Shown here in pieces: positions 1-7,938 of a DNA stretch of 37,713 nt. The translations under genes and the position numbers were made by a program. The stretch's first letter is position 1; the number at the start of each line of letters is the position of its first letter. Source of the DNA: a virus; the IMG/VR virus record IMGVR_UViG_3300031812_000009, positions 1 through 37,713 of that record; one strand, 5' to 3'. The notes beneath the pieces are model-generated. The model was not told where the DNA came from, searched no databases, and worked only from the letters and a program-made list of their open reading frames with translations.

Positions 1-48
1 AACAAGTACAATATAAAACTATCACAAGAAGAGTCAGTATGGTTTTAA
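1..48 (+). CDS. C-terminal end of a gene that begins before the window
   Basis: An open frame runs from base 1 to a TAA at 46-48 and overlaps the next start at 39 by ten bases, as is usual in this tightly packed block. Only about 15 residues are visible, ending in Val-Trp-Phe, so no function can be given. A second frame, that of the gene starting at 39, is also open to the window edge, so this end is plausible but not certain. Confidence 0.35.
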   Translation, partial: NKYNIKLSQEESVWF

Positions 49-473
49 TACCAATAAAAGCTAAACTATTGAAAAGAAAATGGTTTGGTCCCAGATGTGG
101 TAGCTGTATTAATTCTGAAACTGGAGAAGCTACTGATTCACAATGTACAACATGCTATGGAACTGGTTATGTAGGAGGATATTGGAAAGCAGCGGATATT
201 AGACTACTAGATATTTCAACAGCATCTTATACTGATAGATTGGATCCAAGTTTAGTAGTAGGACAAACCGGCCATCAAATAGTGAAAGCGGCTACAGTAG
301 GTATTCCATTTGCTGAAGCATACGATGTTATTGTAAGAGAAGATGTAGATAGAAGATATTATGTTAGACAGACATCTACTAGAGCAGAGATGGCTGGAAT
401 TCCTGTAATTACAGATCTGGATATGGGCGTAGCTGATTTTAATGACATAATTTATAGTTTTCCAGTAGAATAA
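39..473 (+). CDS. Putative virion protein with an N-terminal zinc knuckle
   Basis: This is a 144-residue protein of unknown family. Residues about 20-42 hold two Cys-x2-Cys pairs (CGSC and CTTC) separated by about 14 residues. The second pair is followed by Tyr-Gly-Thr-Gly, which resembles the CxxCxGxG zinc modules of DnaJ. The rest looks beta-rich and has no membrane segment. It lies at the front of the tail/baseplate block and its stop overlaps the next start (TAATG). A small head-completion, neck or tail-adaptor protein is a reasonable inference from context only. The start follows a purine-rich AAGAAGAG. The same frame is open further upstream, so an earlier start outside the window is possible. 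Confidence 0.7.
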   Translation: MVLIPIKAKLLKRKWFGPRCGSCINSETGEATDSQCTTCYGTGYVGGYWKAADIRLLDISTASYTDRLDPSLVVGQTGHQIVKAATVGIPFAEAYDVIVREDVDRRYYVRQTSTRAEMAGIPVITDLDMGVADFNDIIYSFPVE

Positions 474-1135
474 TGGGTGACATTTTTGCAAATCCGATTG
501 ATCTACTAGATATTAAGTATCTATATAGATACCCCATTAGACCTAATCTCATGAACGCTACACTTCTTAATTTAACACGTCATTATTTTACCAAACCAGA
601 ATATTTGGTCACTCCTAGATTTAAAGGAAAACCAAACAGAGGGATAACTCCATCAGAACAAGATAGCGTAAAAATTGTATCTGTTGCAGCTAGAGAGAAA
701 GTAACTACAGATAAAATCCCTTTAATAGCTCTACGAAGACTGGAATGGGTTCCAGTTCAACTAGGATTAGGTGATGGAATAGTTAACTCCAGTAAAAAAA
801 ATACCTTTACTACTTCTTTCCAAGGCGGACACGCATTTTTCTGTAGATCAACAGAAATGGGAGAAGTAGAATATTTAGTTGAAGAAGTAATGAACTTACT
901 AATAAGATATCAGACTGTGATCAGAAGACTACTCAATTTAGCTCAATTCAACGTTTCTCTCGTAGAAAAAGTATCAATGTCTGTTTACCATAAAGAATAT
1001 TATACTTGCCCTGTCACAGTTAAATATACATGGGTAGAAAGCTGGTCTTACAATAAATCTATTGATGATATAGTTGGGGTAATAGACAGAACATTAATGG
1101 AGATAGGTTGGCCTCCGCCAGTTATAGATAAATAG
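473..1135 (+). CDS. Putative tail or neck structural protein
   Basis: This is a 220-residue soluble protein with no motif I can name. It has an N-terminal segment rich in Tyr, Arg and Pro, a central part with several hydrophobic strands, and a C-terminal half with a helix (about 125-160) followed by strands. It has no signal peptide, membrane segment or catalytic signature. Its start overlaps the stop of the gene before it and its stop lies 11 bases before the next start, so the three genes at 39-1566 probably form one translational group. Position and size would fit a tail-terminator or tail-completion protein, but this is inference only. Confidence 0.7.
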   Translation: MGDIFANPIDLLDIKYLYRYPIRPNLMNATLLNLTRHYFTKPEYLVTPRFKGKPNRGITPSEQDSVKIVSVAAREKVTTDKIPLIALRRLEWVPVQLGLGDGIVNSSKKNTFTTSFQGGHAFFCRSTEMGEVEYLVEEVMNLLIRYQTVIRRLLNLAQFNVSLVEKVSMSVYHKEYYTCPVTVKYTWVESWSYNKSIDDIVGVIDRTLMEIGWPPPVIDK

Positions 1136-1146
1136 AGGATAAATAC

Positions 1147-1566
1147 ATGACGACTACGTATCCAAGCTCATGTACTACAGTAAATGATATTACGGTAACT
1201 GCGTTTGGTGAAGTAGGTGTTGCCAGAGCTTTTGTATTTAAATATGAATTTAAACCAGCTATAGTTACAGGGTTAAATCTCAAAAATAGTTTCCTAGTAT
1301 ATGCTAGGCCTGTTGGCATTGGAGAACTAGTACATGTACTGTTTCTAGAAGAAGACAATAATAATTTGCGGGGAAAGGAATTTACAAAATTAACTCCTTG
1401 TAACAAAAAAACTGTAGAAATTATAAGAAGTACCAGCTCCTCAAACGCAACAGTATTTAAAGCAAACGACGCATACTTAGTAGGGGTAGAAGGTAGAATA
1501 ACAGTAGAACAATATTTATTTATAGAGTCTTTGAGATTTTACTTTTTTGATTATGATGTAACCTAA
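1147..1566 (+). CDS. Small beta-rich virion protein, unknown
   Basis: This is a 139-residue protein made almost entirely of predicted strands, with many Thr, Val and Ser residues and no charged tail, membrane segment or enzyme motif. An AGAGGA ribosome site lies just upstream of its ATG. It sits directly before the large spike-like gene, with one base between them. Its composition is typical of small baseplate or tail proteins. I do not recognise the family. Confidence 0.7.
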   Translation: MTTTYPSSCTTVNDITVTAFGEVGVARAFVFKYEFKPAIVTGLNLKNSFLVYARPVGIGELVHVLFLEEDNNNLRGKEFTKLTPCNKKTVEIIRSTSSSNATVFKANDAYLVGVEGRITVEQYLFIESLRFYFFDYDVT

Positions 1567-1567
1567 A

Positions 1568-4123
1568 ATGAAAAGATCCTTTCACGAAGAAAAACAAGGG
1601 CAGGCGAATGCCCCTCCAACGTCTTATCTCAATGCTTCTCTTAAGCAAGAAGTACATAATAAATATACAAAAGCATTTGATTCTCATCTTAAAGCTAACA
1701 GAATATACGAACCTCCGACATTAAGAAAAGGATTAGTAATCTTCTCTAATCCAATGCTACGTGTCTATTACGTAGCAACTGAAAACGGAGGGCCTGTAAA
1801 AGAATGTCTCTATTTAATGAGAGGTTCTGGAAATATTTTGGGTGTATATGATGCCAGTACTATTTCTGTAAATACAAAAGTCTGGTATATAGATGATCCT
1901 TCTAGTAGATATGGAATAATCATAGGCGCTGAGCCTAAGTATAATATAAACCCCACTACAGCAATCAATGAAATAATATGTCAAGAATCTGAAATAGGGC
2001 CTTTACACCAAAATGTATATAGACTATTAACCCCACAATTCAATAATAACAGAAGGACAGCGCTAGCTGATTATTCTGGTAGGACTCCAGAAGATAGTAC
2101 TGAAGTAGGTGAACATACACTAATTTCCGAATCTGGTTCTGCTATTCATCTAGACCCCTTCATGGCAATGATTAGAGCATCAGATATTAGCGGTGTCTGG
2201 TGCTTCTATATTGACTCTTTAACTAGAGTATCTGGTCAACATCTAGAGTTATGGTCTGGTGTTTCTGAATTCAGAGCACATTCTGACTTTCACTATAGCT
2301 TTATCTATGAAGGGGTAGCCCAAAACGTAGCTGAACAAGCTGGGCTTCCAACTAAAATGCAGACTCAAGCCAGGCTTCAGGAAGTTCTGAAAATAGACAG
2401 TGCTAGAAAAAGGAAACCTCTTCATTATGATAAAAGATTCAGTGGTTCTTTATTTAATGGCGATAGACGTTTAATGATCGCCGTTGGGGATCAGCAATGG
2501 AAATATGGTGAAACTAAGAACGTTAAAGGATTATCAGATTTTTATAGATGTAAATTCGGTCAAATAGGAATTAAATCTGCTACAGGGATTCATCTCGTAA
2601 AATCTCCACATATTCGTTTTGTTGAAGAAAAAGCAGTTGGAGGTTTTGATGAAAGTGTAGAGAATTACAATCCTAAAAGCTTTAGATATGAAATTCTTCA
2701 AGCAGAAACTGCTGTACCTAAGCCATTTGTAATCCATGATATACATGCTTTTCTATTTGATTATTTACCTAATAACTATCCTAGCAGTAACAATAAAAGA
2801 TTTTACGTAAATGACAATAATCGGAGTCAAAGTACATCAGGTCCTTCTCTTTCTGGTTTTAGTCAGAATTATAATCTTTTACAGGAACCTTCTTATGAAA
2901 CAGTCACAGTGGGTAGTAATGAAAAGATAAGAGTCTATAAAAATAATTCATATATTAGCATGACTGCTGATGGATCTATAGTTTTAGGAGACGGATATGG
3001 TGCTACTATAACTATGACAAGAGGGAAAATTCAAATAGATGCGCCTTTAGGAATTGATTTCATAAGCGGTAGAAACTTCATTGTCCATGCTGGTAGAGAT
3101 GTAATTCTTAGAGCTAAGAATTGTGTAGATGTATCTACTACTGAAGGTTCCATACGTAATATTTCTGGTGCCAACTTCTATGTTAGAGCAGCACACAAGA
3201 AAAAGAATAGTGGAATTGTACTAGAAGCAGATAGTACTGCAGATCCAGGAGATTCTACCCCAGGAATAGGGGATGCTGCTTTTTATCCAGGTATAAATTT
3301 GAAATCAAGTAATGCTTGTATTGCTATTCAATCTAAATCTGTCTTTTTAAATGGAACTAGAGGAATATTGGAATACGCCGACTCTGGTAATATAGTTAGG
3401 GCAGGTAATAATTTAATAGATGTATCAAAAGAATATGTTCACCAGATTTTTGGTAATCTGTCCGGGTCTGGTGATAGCTCTAGTAGCGGATCTGGTAGTG
3501 GACCAGACGGCGGATCGGGCAGTGGATCTGGTAGTGGGTCTGAAGAATGTACTCCAGTATCTAGTACATCCAATATCCAATGTAATACCTTTTCTGCCTC
3601 TGGTAATTATCTGGGACATGATCTTTTTGTTAGAGGTAAAATCGTGGGAGGTTCTACTGGTCATTTTAAATGCAAAGTAAAATGTGATGATGCCAGTACA
3701 GCCAATAATGCTAATAGTGAAAAATCAAATCTAGAAACAAACGCAAGGACAGCTAAAAATGCTGCTGAAGATCTTTTAGAGGATAATCAAACATTACTAG
3801 AAGATATGTCTATCACTTTTAGAAATTCCGAGCAGTATAAGAGTTCTGGATATACGATAATAGCTCCTAGATGGAAAGATTGGGGGACTAGTGAATGGAA
3901 AGAAGACGGTCTTTGGTCAACGACTGATAGTACAGCATCTATTACCTATCCATTCCCAGGGGAGGCAGCTTTTGATGGGAGTGTACAGCCTATCATTTGG
4001 GTTAATCCGAGGTTTTCTGATAAATATGGAAATGTAACAACAACTATAGATAATATCGGCAATACTAATTATTCAGTGCAGCTTCAACGTAGTAATATGC
4101 ATAAATTCAAGATAGTAGGATAA
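1568..4123 (+). CDS. Baseplate central spike-like protein (OB-fold plus beta-helix)
   Basis: This 851-residue protein appears to be built from modules. After a polar N-terminus, residues about 50-125 look like the OB-fold of gp5/gpV/VgrG spikes. Residues about 455-620 show short repeating strands of the kind TADGSIVLGDG and GRDVILRAK, which resemble the C-terminal triple-stranded beta-helix of T4 gp5, P2 gpV and VgrG. Residues 632-658 are an almost pure Gly/Ser linker. The C-terminal 190 residues start with a Cys-containing segment and a short Ala/Asn/Glu-rich helix, then a Trp-rich domain that could be a tip or receptor-contact domain. I see no lysozyme motif. The hub-like gene at 6197 is nearby. 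A tail fibre is the main alternative. Confidence 0.65.
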   Translation: MKRSFHEEKQGQANAPPTSYLNASLKQEVHNKYTKAFDSHLKANRIYEPPTLRKGLVIFSNPMLRVYYVATENGGPVKECLYLMRGSGNILGVYDASTISVNTKVWYIDDPSSRYGIIIGAEPKYNINPTTAINEIICQESEIGPLHQNVYRLLTPQFNNNRRTALADYSGRTPEDSTEVGEHTLISESGSAIHLDPFMAMIRASDISGVWCFYIDSLTRVSGQHLELWSGVSEFRAHSDFHYSFIYEGVAQNVAEQAGLPTKMQTQARLQEVLKIDSARKRKPLHYDKRFSGSLFNGDRRLMIAVGDQQWKYGETKNVKGLSDFYRCKFGQIGIKSATGIHLVKSPHIRFVEEKAVGGFDESVENYNPKSFRYEILQAETAVPKPFVIHDIHAFLFDYLPNNYPSSNNKRFYVNDNNRSQSTSGPSLSGFSQNYNLLQEPSYETVTVGSNEKIRVYKNNSYISMTADGSIVLGDGYGATITMTRGKIQIDAPLGIDFISGRNFIVHAGRDVILRAKNCVDVSTTEGSIRNISGANFYVRAAHKKKNSGIVLEADSTADPGDSTPGIGDAAFYPGINLKSSNACIAIQSKSVFLNGTRGILEYADSGNIVRAGNNLIDVSKEYVHQIFGNLSGSGDSSSSGSGSGPDGGSGSGSGSGSEECTPVSSTSNIQCNTFSASGNYLGHDLFVRGKIVGGSTGHFKCKVKCDDASTANNANSEKSNLETNARTAKNAAEDLLEDNQTLLEDMSITFRNSEQYKSSGYTIIAPRWKDWGTSEWKEDGLWSTTDSTASITYPFPGEAAFDGSVQPIIWVNPRFSDKYGNVTTTIDNIGNTNYSVQLQRSNMHKFKIVG

Positions 4124-4125
4124 CC

Positions 4126-4581
4126 ATGTCAACTATTTTTACTCAAAAAGAAATAGAAGATTTCCTGGTCGCAATATTTACTGATCCTTCTTCTTTCCAG
4201 AAGGAATATTCTTTAATAGATGATCTTAAAGTATCTTTCTGTTTATTATCTAGTAATGAACATTTGTTAATAGAGAATTACATAGATGAATTAATTTCTA
4301 ATTCCAAAATAACTAATAATGTTCAAGCTATTAAGGAAAAGAAGAAATTACAAATGTTATTATCCGTATATTCTTTATCTTCTACTAAACATAAGATCTT
4401 CTATAAGAAAACAAATAATTTGAATATGGCTTTTTCCAGTATATGTGATAATCTGAAAAGTCAAGTGCTTTATTCTCTGTTTATTGCAAGGTGGAAAGAA
4501 TTCAATAAACATATCAAAGCTCTAGTAAAGGAGGCGACTGCCCCGGATTTTTTTCAAGATATAAGGGAATCTACTTCTTAA
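4126..4581 (+). CDS. Probable tail assembly chaperone, short (in-frame) form
   Basis: This is a 151-residue, mostly helical, Lys/Ser/Leu-rich protein with no named family. Its special feature is the end of the gene. An internal AAAGGAGG, a run of seven T in the right phase, and an 11-bp hairpin holding the stop codon in its loop together make a classical -1 frameshift signal. Long-tailed phages commonly make their tail assembly chaperones (lambda gpG/gpGT, P2 gpE/E') as a short form plus a frameshifted long form, and this gene fits that pattern. Unlike lambda and P2, no tape measure gene follows. The neighbours are spike, hub and wedge genes, so it may serve hub assembly instead. Confidence 0.7.
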   Translation: MSTIFTQKEIEDFLVAIFTDPSSFQKEYSLIDDLKVSFCLLSSNEHLLIENYIDELISNSKITNNVQAIKEKKKLQMLLSVYSLSSTKHKIFYKKTNNLNMAFSSICDNLKSQVLYSLFIARWKEFNKHIKALVKEATAPDFFQDIRESTS

Positions 4582-4592
4582 TAGATTCCCTT
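4527..4592 (+). promoter_or_regulatory. Programmed -1 ribosomal frameshift signal
   Basis: Three standard elements occur in order: an SD-like AAAGGAGG (4527-4534), 13 bases, the slippery heptamer T TTT TTT (4548-4554) in the 0-frame phase X XXY YYZ, 8 bases, then a perfect 11-bp stem (4563-4573 with 4582-4592) and an 8-base loop. The 0-frame stop TAA at 4579-4581 lies in the loop. This is the arrangement known from E. coli dnaX. Confidence 0.85.
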
Positions 4593-4895
4593 TTAGATAT
4601 CATAGATAACAAGTCTTTAACATTAAAATATCTTCCAGGAAAGCTTGTTCTTTGTCTTAAAACTAGATATTCCTATATAAATAGGAAGGTAGATATTCTC
4701 AAAACTAGAAATACAGTTCTATCTTCCTTAGCTAAAATTAGTAAAATAGATAAGGAAATTGTTATTCAATCTTATAATAGCTATGCAAATTTTGCATTAA
4801 CACAAAGCATTCAAGCTTTAAACATAAAGGACAAATACGCAGATTTGATTGAAAGGCTGGAGAGATTGAAAGCTAGTAGGAACCTAAATGCCTAG
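4554..4895 (+). CDS. Frameshift extension of the tail assembly chaperone (-1 frame)
   Basis: This open frame fills the apparent gap after 4581. It has no ATG, GTG or TTG until close to its end and is open from 4509. Entry by -1 slippage on T-TTT-TTT at 4548-4554 joins residue 143 of the upstream gene to 113 more residues, giving a product of about 256 residues that ends at TAG 4893-4895. The extension is helical (Lys, Leu, Ile, Ser) and ends in a basic helix, like the rest of the chaperone. Its stop overlaps the ATG of the next gene at 4888. Independent initiation at ATA or ATT is the alternative and seems less likely. Confidence 0.75.
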   Translation, partial: SRYKGIYFLIDSLLDIIDNKSLTLKYLPGKLVLCLKTRYSYINRKVDILKTRNTVLSSLAKISKIDKEIVIQSYNSYANFALTQSIQALNIKDKYADLIERLERLKASRNLNA

Positions 4896-5466
4896 AAAAT
4901 TCAGAAGGTTAAGGAAACCTAGACAATATCTTAAAAAGGATAAAAGATACGATAATTTATCTGCTATTATGGCTAGTAGAGAAGAAAAGACAGCAATCAA
5001 TACTTTTACTCCAAAGGTAGATGATGAGGTTTTGATTAATAAAAACGATGTAAGAAGAATAGAATTGGAATCAGAGGATCAACAACCCTATACAAATGTA
5101 AATGTAGAAATAGAAGACACGGATATTACTCAGAGAGTAGAACAGAGCGAACTTAATACTCCAGAAAATAGAAATGAAATAAATATTGGTCTGGGAGAAA
5201 TCAAACAACAAGGTATACAAATGGATATTTCAAATATTAATCTAGATTCTCAAAACGTGTATATTCCTAATTTATCGAATATAGGGGATGTAGAAATTCC
5301 TCAAACTCTTATAGAAACAAACAGTTCTTCCCTAGATATTGAATCTTATTCTAATTTTAATATGATGGACTTACAAAATTTAGGAATAAGAGACAGCGGA
5401 CCACAAACTCCAAATATCGGCGATATAGACTTTATTCCGTTAAATACACAAGTAACACATTACTGA
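4888..5466 (+). CDS. Virion-associated protein with basic N-terminus and disordered body
   Basis: This is a 192-residue protein with two parts. Residues 1-25 are strongly basic (many Arg and Lys). The remainder is low in hydrophobic residues, rich in Asn, Ile, Glu, Gln and Thr, and likely disordered, with loosely repeated phrases such as NIxN, NLxN and NIGDxxxP. It starts inside the end of the frameshift extension, after an AGGA site. No family is recognised. It stands where a tape measure would follow a lambda-type chaperone, but it is far too short for one. A linker or scaffold-type baseplate component is possible. Confidence 0.65.
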   Translation: MPRKFRRLRKPRQYLKKDKRYDNLSAIMASREEKTAINTFTPKVDDEVLINKNDVRRIELESEDQQPYTNVNVEIEDTDITQRVEQSELNTPENRNEINIGLGEIKQQGIQMDISNINLDSQNVYIPNLSNIGDVEIPQTLIETNSSSLDIESYSNFNMMDLQNLGIRDSGPQTPNIGDIDFIPLNTQVTHY

Positions 5467-5470
5467 TAGT

Positions 5471-6190
5471 ATGGCAGATAACTTTGTTCCTCCTAAGAGT
5501 TGGACCGCGCCTCCTAAACCTCCGGACCCCCAAAACCCACAACCCTCTACTACAATACTTAATGAAGGTCTTACCTCAGCTAAATATCCAACGTCTATGA
5601 CTCATTCTACTCCTAATATTTCTAACTTAGGAGTAACATTATATTTAGTTAACACACAAAATCCTACTAATCCAAATCTTTTTACTGCCATTCAGTTGGA
5701 GAAAGCAGGACTCATTCCTTCATTTATAAAAGCACTTACCGTAAATAATATTCAAACGAGTCCTACTTTAAGTGGAGTGATGTACACGTATATCTTCCCA
5801 CCCTCTGCGTTTAAGTGTGTTATTGGTGGATATATACTGAGAAATGAAGTCATCCAAGAAGAAACGACAAGAGTGATAAATAATCAGCGTGTAACTACAA
5901 GACAGGCTAAAAATATTCAAGCTACTCCGTTTTCTATGCTAGTTTATTTAGCTACACTGGTAGCAGCAAGTTATTATGGAGCTTTGTGTGCAATAAGCGT
6001 TAGAAATGTATTCATAACTACAGGACAAGTGACAGATAGAAGTTCTAAGCAATATGGACAAATAGTAGAAAAGGATATCACAACAGACAGTATGTACCTC
6101 CTTGGTTTTTTAGAAAATGTGGGATTTGAGTTCAGTGATACAGAAAATAAAATAGGTAAATTTGAATTACATTTTCATTGTTATCCGTAA
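5471..6190 (+). CDS. Putative baseplate or tail-tube-like protein
   Basis: This is a 239-residue protein. Residues 1-30 form a Pro-rich tail (several PP and PxP), and the rest is a beta-rich body of about 200 residues with a central hydrophobic helix near 150-175. The C-terminal strands end in His-Phe-His-Cys-Tyr-Pro. It lies immediately before the hub-like gene (7 bases apart), a position often used for tube-initiator or hub-associated baseplate proteins. No motif allows a firm name. The Pro-rich N-terminus may be a flexible binding arm. Confidence 0.6.
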   Translation: MADNFVPPKSWTAPPKPPDPQNPQPSTTILNEGLTSAKYPTSMTHSTPNISNLGVTLYLVNTQNPTNPNLFTAIQLEKAGLIPSFIKALTVNNIQTSPTLSGVMYTYIFPPSAFKCVIGGYILRNEVIQEETTRVINNQRVTTRQAKNIQATPFSMLVYLATLVAASYYGALCAISVRNVFITTGQVTDRSSKQYGQIVEKDITTDSMYLLGFLENVGFEFSDTENKIGKFELHFHCYP

Positions 6191-6196
6191 AGAACT

Positions 6197-7936
6197 ATGC
6201 CTGTACCTTTTGTTGCCCTGGGAGTTAGACTATATGCTTTTGTCCAACTTCCTGCTTATGGATGGGCTCCTATATCTGTAACATCTTTTCAATGTGATTA
6301 TACTATAAATCAAATCCCTCAAGCTACAATTGAAGCCCCTTTAGGGATGACACGCGACTATCTTATTAGTACAGCTCATGTACTCAGTGGTAATTTATTT
6401 AGAATTCCAATAGTAGTAGTAGCAAGTATAAACTACGGTTTTAGTACTCCTGGTACATTAGGCCTACTATTAGACCATCCTCTAGCTTATCCTAAAGTCT
6501 TTTTACTATTTTCTGGTTACGTCACTAGAGTAACAGTAGTAAGAAGAGAGAAAGGTGCTTTTGCCAGTCTATCTTGTGTACACTGGTTATCTCAGTTGGA
6601 CTTCTCTTCTGGTCTCTCTTCAATTATTCATCCAAATAATCCAGGACATTTGACGTTTCCAGCTTTCTTCAAAACAGGGGCTGGAGGTTTCCTTAGAGGA
6701 AATGCAAGAGGATTCTCTCCTCTAGAAGTAATACAAGGATTATTAACAGTTGAGGAACTAAAAGATGATCCGTGGGAATATGGAATCTATAGATGGCTGG
6801 GTTTTTTAGCAGCGACAGACGCTGCATATTTCGCTCAACCATATGTTTTGAATGCTTTAAATTCAATTATCTATAAGTTTTATGTAATAGAACCACCAAA
6901 CATCATACCACAATTACGCCCTGCTCTAAGACCAAGAACCGATTATCCTGATGCGGAAAGAATACTTGCTAATATTGCAGACTCTTTAGCCGGTAGGACT
7001 ACGAATCATACAAAGAATGATTTGTTGAATATCACTTCTTTAGCACAAAATACAATCTGGTCTAAGCTAGTTAATGAATTATCTCCTGAATTACAATTTG
7101 TAATATGCCCAATGCCTGGACGCGCTAGAGTTATTCCATATAATCCTGTATTTGCTCCAGTCAAATTTCCTCAAACTGTATTTGCTCTTGATAGCAATTG
7201 GTATGTACCTTTTAAATACTCAAATGTTGTCTCTTTTACAATTAGAACAGATCAAATTTTCTCTACTGTAGAAACAAGCGCAGCACAGATTCCTGTTAAA
7301 GTATTTGGTTTATATGGTAATTATGCTCCATTAGCTGGAAGTACTTTGGAAGTAAACAATGCTTTACAATCATTTATAGGTGGCTATTATGCTGCTCCAG
7401 AGATAACAGCAGGACAAATAGTTTTAGAGAAAGCTCCATTTTTCTTATCTATATCTTCTGTACCGTCTGTATATCTAGGTCAAATGATATCATTTAATAG
7501 AGCTACTATGAGAAGATTACCTGCTGCTATACAGGCTAGGAGGGAAATAGCTTTAGCAGGATTAGCAGAACAAAGAATATTAGATAGAATGGCGAAATTT
7601 TTGTATGCTAAGAAATTGACAGAACATAGGCAGCTAGAAATAGCGGGACCATTACGTTTTGATATTTGTCCTGGTAGTATAATTGCTATAGAAGCAGTAG
7701 GTTCAAATTATTTGCCTGGTTCTTTTGCATTGGACACTGCTGTTATAGGATATGTATATAGTGTAGGATATGATATAGATTTAAATAGACAGAATACACC
7801 AGCTAGAACTATTTTTAGACTAACGAATTTAAGGAATATATTTGAAAATTGTTACACCCAGAGTTTTACAGTTAGTAATCATCCTCTATATAAATATTCA
7901 TTTATAGGCGGTACAATGGCAAATCAATTGTATTAA
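6197..7936 (+). CDS. Baseplate hub protein, gpD/gp27-like
   Basis: This is a 579-residue protein. Its N-terminus shows strands followed by a conserved-looking phrase near 30-50 (DYTINQIPQATIEAPLG), which matches the start of hub proteins of the P2 gpD, Mu gp44, T4 gp27 and VgrG-N class, where the first barrel defines the trimeric hub. The C-terminal section (FDICPGSIIAIEAVG, then a strand with GYVYSVGYDID) resembles the second barrel that ends such proteins. The middle is longer than in the smallest hubs. It would seat the spike and form the top of the tail tube. The name rests on pattern, not alignment. Confidence 0.6.
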   Translation: MPVPFVALGVRLYAFVQLPAYGWAPISVTSFQCDYTINQIPQATIEAPLGMTRDYLISTAHVLSGNLFRIPIVVVASINYGFSTPGTLGLLLDHPLAYPKVFLLFSGYVTRVTVVRREKGAFASLSCVHWLSQLDFSSGLSSIIHPNNPGHLTFPAFFKTGAGGFLRGNARGFSPLEVIQGLLTVEELKDDPWEYGIYRWLGFLAATDAAYFAQPYVLNALNSIIYKFYVIEPPNIIPQLRPALRPRTDYPDAERILANIADSLAGRTTNHTKNDLLNITSLAQNTIWSKLVNELSPELQFVICPMPGRARVIPYNPVFAPVKFPQTVFALDSNWYVPFKYSNVVSFTIRTDQIFSTVETSAAQIPVKVFGLYGNYAPLAGSTLEVNNALQSFIGGYYAAPEITAGQIVLEKAPFFLSISSVPSVYLGQMISFNRATMRRLPAAIQARREIALAGLAEQRILDRMAKFLYAKKLTEHRQLEIAGPLRFDICPGSIIAIEAVGSNYLPGSFALDTAVIGYVYSVGYDIDLNRQNTPARTIFRLTNLRNIFENCYTQSFTVSNHPLYKYSFIGGTMANQLY

Positions 7937-7938
7937 TT

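Noticed and set aside
3465-3545. Short DNA repeats as a CRISPR-like array
   Set aside because: Units are under ten bases, have no spacers and encode a Gly/Ser linker in frame.
3420-3680. Plus- and minus-strand ORFs over the Gly/Ser region
   Set aside because: Repeats that avoid stops in one frame keep other frames open too; the spike-like frame explains the sequence.
4563-4595. Hairpin plus TTTT read as a simple terminator
   Set aside because: The T-run is short and the hairpin sits at the exact distance from an in-phase slippery site; a frameshift stimulator fits better, though some termination cannot be excluded.
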